A stretch of DNA of 35,399 nt, taken from contig DVLB01000029.1 in NCBI GenBank assembly GCA_018715695.1, positions 1-35,399 of the forward strand. The letters are read 5' to 3'. How positions within the stretch are numbered: the first letter of the stretch is position 1; each line of letters starts with the position of its first letter. The position numbers and the translations under genes were made by a program. Under the pieces are notes generated by a model, which did no database searches, was not told the origin of the DNA, and was given only the letters and a program-made list of their open reading frames with translations. Below, piece by piece: positions 30,762 to 35,399 of this stretch. Source of the stretch: Candidatus Galloscillospira stercoripullorum. Lineage in GTDB: Bacteria > Bacillota > Clostridia > Oscillospirales > Oscillospiraceae.

Positions 30762-30974
30762 ATGGCAAAAAAGGACAAGCGGTTCCAGGTGGTCTGCCGG
30801 GAGGCCCCGGCAGGCGGCATGATGATGGAGACGGTCATTCTGGTGGACACCGTTACCGGCGTGCTCTATCTCCAGGTGGTCAACGGGTACGGCGGCGGCC
30901 TCACGCCCCTGCTGGGCCAGGACGGCAAGCCGGTGATCTGGGACGGCGTACAGCCTTTGGAGGAATTGGATTGA
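30762..30974 (+). CDS. DUF6440-like small protein
   Basis: A 70-residue soluble protein. KDKRFQVVCREAPAGGMMME, then VILVDTVTGVLYLQVVNGYGGGLTPLLGQDGKPV, resembles the compact beta-sheet family DUF6440, whose role is unknown. The start lies four bases after the preceding stop, and its own stop overlaps the TTG of the exonuclease gene (TTGA). Coupling on both sides shows that it is a real gene. The family name is from memory of the motif, so moderately certain. Confidence 0.75.
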   Translation: MAKKDKRFQVVCREAPAGGMMMETVILVDTVTGVLYLQVVNGYGGGLTPLLGQDGKPVIWDGVQPLEELD

Positions 30975-31723
30975 AGCTAGTATCGTGGAATGTAAACGGC
31001 CTCAGGGCCTGCCTGGGCAAGGGCTTTCTGGAGTCCTTTGCCGCTCTGGACGCGGACATTTTCTCCATCCAGGAGACCAAGATGCAGCCCGGCCAGGCAG
31101 AGCTGGATCTGCCGGGCTACCGGCAGTACTGGAACAGCGCGGAGAAAAAGGGTTACTCGGGCACGGCTGTGTTCACCCGCCTCACACCTCTGGACGTGAC
31201 CTACGGCATCGGCTCGCCGGAGCACGACCGGGAGGGGCGGGCCATCACGGCGGAGTTTGAGGACTTCTTCCTGGTCAACTGCTATGTGCCCAACGCCCAG
31301 CGCACCCTGGCCCGGCTGGGCTGGCGCATGGAGTGGGAGGATGAGCTGCGCGCCTACCTCAAGGGGTTGGAGAACAAAAAGCCGGTGATCTACTGTGGGG
31401 ACCTGAACGTGGCCCACCAGGAGATCGACCTGAAAAACGCCAAAAGCAACCGGGGCAACGCTGGCTTCACCGACGAGGAGCGCGCAAAGCTCACGGAGCT
31501 GCTTTCCGCTGGATTTGTGGATTCCTTCCGCTACCTCTACCCCGACCGGGAGGGGGCCTACTCCTGGTGGAGCTACCTCTACCACGCCCGGGAACACAAC
31601 GCCGGGTGGCGTATCGACTACTTCCTGGTGTCCGAGGCCCTTAAGGACCGCATTGCCGACAGCGTGATCCACCCGGAGATCTATGGCAGTGACCACTGCC
31701 CCGTGGAGCTCATCCTGCGATAA
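30971..31723 (+). CDS. exodeoxyribonuclease III
   Basis: AP endonuclease and 3'-5' exonuclease for base-excision repair (Xth/ExoA family). The TTG start overlaps the previous stop. Seen in 250 residues: VSWNVNGLRACL, the metal ligand Glu in IQETKMQP, catalytic Tyr in NCYVPNAQ, GDLNVAHQEIDLKN, WWSY, WRIDYFLVS and the terminal SDHCPVEL with catalytic Asp-His. It is the last gene of the lexA-led operon and ends at a shared terminator. The ExoA form of Firmicutes fits in length and in the NVNGLRA start. Confidence 0.95.
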   Translation: MKLVSWNVNGLRACLGKGFLESFAALDADIFSIQETKMQPGQAELDLPGYRQYWNSAEKKGYSGTAVFTRLTPLDVTYGIGSPEHDREGRAITAEFEDFFLVNCYVPNAQRTLARLGWRMEWEDELRAYLKGLENKKPVIYCGDLNVAHQEIDLKNAKSNRGNAGFTDEERAKLTELLSAGFVDSFRYLYPDREGAYSWWSYLYHAREHNAGWRIDYFLVSEALKDRIADSVIHPEIYGSDHCPVELILR

Positions 31724-31728
31724 AAATT

Positions 31729-31776
31729 AAATACCGGATGTTTTAAGAAAGCAACTTAAAGCATCCGGTATTTTTA
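31729..31776. terminator. bidirectional terminator between exonuclease III and lipid-kinase genes
   Basis: AATACCGGATG pairs with CATCCGGTATT, with a further TTTAAG/CTTAAA inner pairing. TTTTTATTT follows on the + strand; on the - strand TTAATTTTTA follows. It serves both convergent genes. Confidence 0.88.
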
Positions 31777-31781
31777 TTTCT

Positions 31782-32672
31782 CTATTTTCCGTACACAATG
31801 GACAAGGCGCTGGGGCAGTTTTCGATCTCAGCCACCTGGGGCGCGCCGCCAAACTCCCCGTCCAGGGTCCAGGGCATGGGCTCCGGGCAGGTACACCGGA
31901 GACGGGCAGTACGGAAGCTGACGACCTGGCCGCTCTCGTCGCTCCCCTGCTGGAGAAGCACCCGCAGGATGCTCTGCACCTGGGCGGGCTTGGTGGGGGT
32001 GCGGATGAGCAGTACCTCAAAGAGCCCGTCGTCCAGAGCCACCTCGTACCCCGTCACCGCCTTGAAACCACCCACCGAGACGGTATTGCTCACCATACCG
32101 TAAAGGAAATCCCCCTCCAGCGTCCCGCCGTCGTGCTCCACGGTGAGCGAGTAGCTCTTGAGTCCCGGCAGCCGGGCCACCCCTTCCACCACATAAGCCA
32201 GGTGGCCGAAGAGGTTCTTAAACTGCTGGGAGGTGCCGTAGGCCACGTCGGTAAAGGCGCCGAAGGCGGCCACATAGATGAAGTGGGTATCGTTGAAGCG
32301 GCCGATGTCGCACTTGCGGGGCACTCCTGCCGCGGCCGCCGCCGCCATCTGGGTGAAGGAGCGGGGGAGAGAGAGGTTCTTGGCGAAATCGTTGGTGCTG
32401 CCTGCGGGCACATAGCCCACCTCCGGCCGGGCGGAGCGGTCCATCAGTCCGCAGACCACCTCATGGAGGGTACCGTCCCCGCCGCAGCAGACGATACGAT
32501 CGAACTCTCCCCCCAGCTCCGCCGCTATTTCTCCTGCGTCTCCTTTGCCCTGGGTAGGCCGGGCGGTAACCAGCCAGCCCGCCCGGGTGAACTGCTCCAG
32601 CATGGCGGCCAGATGGGCTCTGGCCTGACCCTTTCCGGCGTGCAGATTGTAAAGAAAGAGCATCCGTCTCAT
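31782..32672 (-). CDS. diacylglycerol-kinase-family lipid kinase
   Basis: Soluble, membrane-associated kinase of the DagK/YegS family that phosphorylates diacylglycerol or related lipids. ATG 32672 (MRRMLFLYNLHAGKG) follows GGAGGGAAG and gives 296 residues. Seen: YNLHAGKG, nucleotide-binding GGDGTLHEVV (GGDG at 64-67), PAGSTNDFAKNL, and the C-terminal LDDGLFEVLLIRTP and LDGEFGG. These match DgkB/YegS rather than the small integral DgkA. The exact lipid is not determined. It lies after gpr on the same strand with a gap of 137 bases, in which I see no gene. Confidence 0.9.
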   Translation of the reverse strand: MRRMLFLYNLHAGKGQARAHLAAMLEQFTRAGWLVTARPTQGKGDAGEIAAELGGEFDRIVCCGGDGTLHEVVCGLMDRSARPEVGYVPAGSTNDFAKNLSLPRSFTQMAAAAAAGVPRKCDIGRFNDTHFIYVAAFGAFTDVAYGTSQQFKNLFGHLAYVVEGVARLPGLKSYSLTVEHDGGTLEGDFLYGMVSNTVSVGGFKAVTGYEVALDDGLFEVLLIRTPTKPAQVQSILRVLLQQGSDESGQVVSFRTARLRCTCPEPMPWTLDGEFGGAPQVAEIENCPSALSIVYGK

Positions 32673-32809
32673 GGCTTCCCTCCGACATGGCGGCCCGGCG
32701 CCGTCCCCACCCACCGGGGCGGGCAGCGTATTTTCAGTATAAGGGACATTATACAGGCCTTTCAGGGAAATTTCCACTGTTTTCCCGCGTCAGAGGAAAA
32801 AAGAGTGCA

Positions 32810-33715
32810 TCAGCTCAGAAGCATCTCCAGATCAGCCAGGCTCAGATCCTTCTGGAGGGCCTGGTTGATGCCGTAGCCCAAGACCTTGGACAGGTCGGAG
32901 ACCTGGCTGTCGATCTCCCGGGGGGTGACGATGACCCCCGCCGCCGCCTCGCCCAGGACGGAGGGGTCACACTCGGAGAGCCCCGCGCCGGCCAGCACGT
33001 CGGCACAGAGGGTGGCGGCGTCCACCACCGTGGGCACCCCCAGAGCGATGACCGGCACCCCCAGGGTCTCTTTGTTGAGCGCGAAGCGGTCATTGCCCAC
33101 CCCCGAGCCAGGCACGATGCCCGTGTCAGACAACTGCACCGTCCGGCACACCCGGCCCAGGGACCGGGAGGCCAGGGCATCCACGGCGATGACGCAGGCG
33201 GGGGAGATCTTCTCCACCAAAGCGGCCACCATCTCTCCGCTCTCCATACCGGTGGTGCCCAGCACCCCCGCCGCCAGGGCCGCCACCGGCCGGAACGCAC
33301 CAAAATGCTCCGGCGCCTGGTGGATCAGGTGACGGGTGACCAGGATATGGTCGGCGCACAGGGGACCCACCGCGTCGGGGGTGATGGAGCGGTTACCCAG
33401 ACCCACCACCAGTACGCCCCCCTCTCCCGGAGGGAGCAGAGGGCGCAGCTCTGCGGCCAGGGCCGTCACCGCCCGGGGAAAGGCACTCTCCTCCCGGCGC
33501 AGCAGCCCGGAGAGCATGAGGGTCACATAGGTGCCCTCGGGCTTGCCCAACTCCCGGGCCCCCTCCGGCGAGAGCACCTTCACCGTACTCACCCGGAAGC
33601 CCTCCCGCTCCTCCTCCCAGGCCTCCACGCCCGGAAGGCGGGTGGTCTCGCCCGCTGTCTCCTTCCACATCTCATGGGCCTCCATGGCCAGATCGGTCCT
33701 TCTCCTGATCGCCAA
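32810..33715 (-). CDS. gpr: GPR endopeptidase (spore germination protease)
   Basis: Protease that degrades small acid-soluble proteins when spores germinate; it is made as a zymogen in the forespore. TTG 33715 follows AAAGGAG; the product of 301 residues starts MAIRRRTDLAMEAHEMW. The family blocks VVGLGNRSITPDAVGP (Asp114) and VIAVDALASRS (Asp179) contain the two aspartates implicated in catalysis. GIVPGSGVGNDRFALN and GVPTVVDAATL are further conserved parts. Its presence points to a spore-forming lineage. A forespore sigma-type promoter was not convincingly found. Confidence 0.95.
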   Translation of the reverse strand: MAIRRRTDLAMEAHEMWKETAGETTRLPGVEAWEEEREGFRVSTVKVLSPEGARELGKPEGTYVTLMLSGLLRREESAFPRAVTALAAELRPLLPPGEGGVLVVGLGNRSITPDAVGPLCADHILVTRHLIHQAPEHFGAFRPVAALAAGVLGTTGMESGEMVAALVEKISPACVIAVDALASRSLGRVCRTVQLSDTGIVPGSGVGNDRFALNKETLGVPVIALGVPTVVDAATLCADVLAGAGLSECDPSVLGEAAAGVIVTPREIDSQVSDLSKVLGYGINQALQKDLSLADLEMLLS

Positions 33716-33844
33716 ATCGCCTTCTCCTTTCCCTCCGGGGCCCCTACCAGCCCCAAGATATGGTGCGCTGGCACGCTTATAACACTATTTTTTGCGTCAG
33801 AACAGGGGCTATACAAAAAAAGAAAGAAAAATCGAAATTTATCC

Positions 33845-33873
33845 TTGCAATTTTCCAATTTGGCTGGTAAAAT
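33845..33873 (+). promoter_or_regulatory. promoter of rpsT
   Basis: -35 TTGCAA, 17-base spacer, -10 TAAAAT, in an AT-rich stretch unlike its GC-rich surroundings. The leader of about 70 bases contains a GCGCC-GCAA-GGCGC hairpin before the ribosome binding site. The rest of the gap back to gpr (33716-33844) shows no gene. Confidence 0.8.
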
Positions 33874-33951
33874 AGGAGTCTGCACAGGCAAACTATGTGT
33901 ATTCCTGCGCCGCAAGGCGCGTGAAAATCGTCATCGGAGGAGGTGTTTGGT

Positions 33952-34215
33952 TTGCCTAACATTAAGTCTGCCAAGAAGCGCGTCCTGGTCAACGAGGCCA
34001 AGGCCGCCCAGAACAAGGCCGCCCGTTCTGCCCTCAAGACCAACCTGAAGAAGTTTGAGGCCGCCGTGGCCGAGGGCAACCGCAGCGAGGCCGAGGGCGC
34101 TTACAAGGTAGCCGTCAAGGCTGTGGACAAGGCCGTGGGTCATGGTCTGCTCCACAAGAACAATGCGGCCAACAAGAAGAGCAAGATGACCATCAAGCTC
34201 AACAAGCTGGCCTGA
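33952..34215 (+). CDS. rpsT: 30S ribosomal protein S20
   Basis: Binds 16S rRNA in the body of the small subunit. The start is TTG 33952, giving the conventional MPNIKSAKKRVLVNEAK; GGAGGAGG lies eight bases upstream. A GTG at 33943 is in frame but overlaps that site. The 87-residue product is rich in Lys and Ala and entirely helical in pattern, ending HKNNAANKKSKMTIKLNKLA. It has its own promoter and terminator. The non-ATG start is reminiscent of rpsT in E. coli, where S20 limits its own translation; that control here is inferred. Confidence 0.97.
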   Translation: MPNIKSAKKRVLVNEAKAAQNKAARSALKTNLKKFEAAVAEGNRSEAEGAYKVAVKAVDKAVGHGLLHKNNAANKKSKMTIKLNKLA

Positions 34216-34227
34216 TTGCCAAATGAG

Positions 34228-34257
34228 AAACCGCCTGCTGATGCAGGCGGTTTTTTT
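34228..34257 (+). terminator. Rho-independent terminator of rpsT
   Basis: AAACCGCCTGC-TGAT-GCAGGCGGTTT followed by TTTT, a strong 11-bp stem with a seven-T run overall. Confidence 0.95.
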
Positions 34258-34293
34258 CTGTCCCTCTTCACCCGCCCCCTCGACAGCCTTTTC

Positions 34294-34322
34294 TTGCGGG
34301 AAGGGAGGGGCTGTGTTACAAT
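34294..34322 (+). promoter_or_regulatory. promoter of the YihY/BrkB-family gene
   Basis: -35 TTGCGG, 17-base spacer, -10 TACAAT, about 48 bases upstream of the start codon. Confidence 0.65.
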
Positions 34323-34369
34323 GTGGGTGTCATTTTTGTGCCCGGAGAGAGGCGAGAGGAGGCGACAGA

Positions 34370-35254
34370 ATGAAAAAGCTGCTGGGCAAAGCACCGGTCC
34401 GCTTCGTGGCGGAGATGGTGGAGCTGTATTTTTCCAAGGGAGTCTCCCGTTCGGCGGCGGAGCTTGCATACTTCCTCATCCTGTCCCTGTTCCCCATCCT
34501 CATCTGCGTCAACTCCTTCATTGGCCTGCTCCATCTGGATATCCACACCCTGCTCTCCGGCCTGAAAGGCCTCATCCCGGCCGGGACTCTGAGCATCATC
34601 CTGGACTATGTGGACTATATCAGCACCAATCAGTCCGCCACCATGCTGGCCGCCGGACTGGTGATGACCCTCTTCTCCGCCTCGGCTGCCTTCCGGGCCC
34701 TGATGAACAGTATGGCCGACATTTACGGCCGGAAAAGTTACTCGGCGGTGTGGCAGGTAGTGGCCAGCCTGTTCTTTTCCGCTCTTCTCCTGGCCACCAT
34801 CTACCTGTCCCTGGTGGTGCTGCTCACCGGAAGCTGGCTGTTCCAGCTCATTGAGGACTTCTTCCGCCTCTCTCCCGGCGATCTGCCCTGGGACTGGCAG
34901 TGGCTGCGCTTTTTCCTCCTCTTCGCGTTGGTGTTTCTCTTCGTGCTCATCGTCTACCGCATGGCCGCCCCACGGGGCAAGCCAAGGCCGCCCCTCTTCA
35001 CCGGCGCCCTCATCGCCTCGGTGGCTCTGGTGGCCTCCAGCATCCTGTTTTCCTGGTTTATCGGCATGTCCACCCGCTACTCCCTGGTCTACGGGTCCAT
35101 CACCTCCATCATCATCCTGATGGTGTGGCTCTACCTATGCGGCAACGTGCTCATCCTGGGCGGCGTGTTCAACTCCGTATGGTACCGGCACAAAAAGCAG
35201 AAGATGCTCCGGGAGCTGGAGCTGCGGGAAAAGAAAATGGACGGGCCGCGTTAA
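34370..35254 (+). CDS. YihY/virulence factor BrkB family membrane protein
   Basis: Integral membrane protein of 294 residues. ATG 34370 follows AGGAGG at seven bases. Seen: N-terminal MVELYFSKGVSRSAAELAYFLILSLFPILI, about six hydrophobic segments, the central ASAAFRALMNSMADIYG, and a basic cytoplasmic tail (RHKKQKMLRELELREKKMDG). These match the YihY/BrkB family. It was once called ribonuclease BN in error; its true role, perhaps transport or lipid handling, is not established. Its final codons form one arm of the first of three hairpins that follow. Confidence 0.9.
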   Translation: MKKLLGKAPVRFVAEMVELYFSKGVSRSAAELAYFLILSLFPILICVNSFIGLLHLDIHTLLSGLKGLIPAGTLSIILDYVDYISTNQSATMLAAGLVMTLFSASAAFRALMNSMADIYGRKSYSAVWQVVASLFFSALLLATIYLSLVVLLTGSWLFQLIEDFFRLSPGDLPWDWQWLRFFLLFALVFLFVLIVYRMAAPRGKPRPPLFTGALIASVALVASSILFSWFIGMSTRYSLVYGSITSIIILMVWLYLCGNVLILGGVFNSVWYRHKKQKMLRELELREKKMDGPR

Positions 35255-35343
35255 GCGGTCCGTCCATTTCAGCCTGTCGAAAAAGTCTTTTCGACAGGCT
35301 GTTGCACTTTTTGAAACTTCCCAAAAGTTTCAAAAAGTGTTTT
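35235..35343 (+). repeat. three successive perfect or near-perfect hairpins
   Basis: Hairpin 1 (35235-35269): 15 bp with one G-T pair, loop GTTAA, including the stop codon of the membrane-protein gene. Hairpin 2 (35270-35301): 14 bp, CAGCCTGTCGAAAA-AGTC-TTTTCGACAGGCTG. Hairpin 3 (35305-35339): 15 bp, CACTTTTTGAAACTT with its complement, loop CCCAA, then TTTT. Hairpins 1 and 3 may terminate transcription. The regular structure suggests an interspersed repeat. Bases 35344-35399 hold nothing I can assign. Confidence 0.85.
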
Positions 35344-35399
35344 GATCAGACGCGAAAGACAACCCTGACGGTTTTCTTTCACACTATCTTTCCCTCCGA

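Noticed and set aside
33721-33790. Forespore sigma-factor promoter for gpr
   Set aside because: TTATA and CATATCT occur on the - strand at about the right spacing, but the -10 match is partial and the upstream consensus is too short to support a call.

Overview
The window looks like a chromosomal segment of a GC-rich, anaerobic, spore-lineage Firmicute, most likely an Oscillospiraceae-type gut Clostridia (Flavonifractor/Lawsonibacter/Intestinimonas-like). The grounds are strong GC bias at third codon positions, AGGAGG-type ribosome binding sites, GTG and TTG starts, T-box and TPP riboswitches, sepF/divIVA division genes, a Gram-positive-type SOS box, hemZ and the spore protease gpr. The genus is an inference. 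No rRNA, tRNA, CRISPR array, phage gene or transposase gene was seen.

Layout. (1) 1-5406, + strand: an accessory metabolic block with a NitT/TauT-type ABC importer (partial permease, ATPase, binding lipoprotein), a terminator hairpin, then a PfkB sugar kinase, a ribulose-phosphate-epimerase-like protein, a divergent DeoC-like aldolase and a TauE/SafE anion exporter. This reads as a possible pathway that imports a small anion (perhaps an organosulfonate), phosphorylates, epimerises and cleaves a carbon skeleton, and exports an anion. The substrate is unknown. (2) 5411-12389, - strand: HAD phosphatase; thiT with its promoter, TPP riboswitch and terminator; rluD, lspA and ileS, the last behind an isoleucine T-box with its own promoter; divIVA. 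(3) 12430-23350, - strand: sepF, yggS, an HlyD-like membrane adaptor, hfq, miaA, mutL, a CPBP membrane protein, mutS and miaB, a division / RNA modification / mismatch repair cluster. (4) 23419-29299, + strand: an alanine-racemase-fold protein lacking the PLP lysine, dtd, a metallo-beta-lactamase-fold hydrolase, hemZ, a uridine-kinase-like gene and an Mrp-type Fe-S carrier ATPase. (5) 29335-31776, + strand: an SOS-controlled lexA followed by tightly packed ogt, two small genes and an exonuclease III gene. (6) 31782-33715, - strand: a diacylglycerol-kinase-family gene and gpr. (7) 33845-35399, + strand: rpsT, a YihY/BrkB membrane protein, and three hairpins in a row.

The most unusual signal is not a protein. 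Two copies of a ~140-bp structured repeat sit directly behind the stop codons of dtd (25105-25240, +) and sepF (12504-12648, -), in the same orientation relative to the gene. Each copy folds into four successive hairpins whose stems differ in sequence between copies but keep pairing, while linkers and one loop are conserved. In both cases the 3' end of the host gene is repeated on the far side of the element: 78 bp perfect at dtd, 30 bp perfect at sepF. This suggests a small mobile or RNA-structured element that lands at gene ends and duplicates the gene tail.
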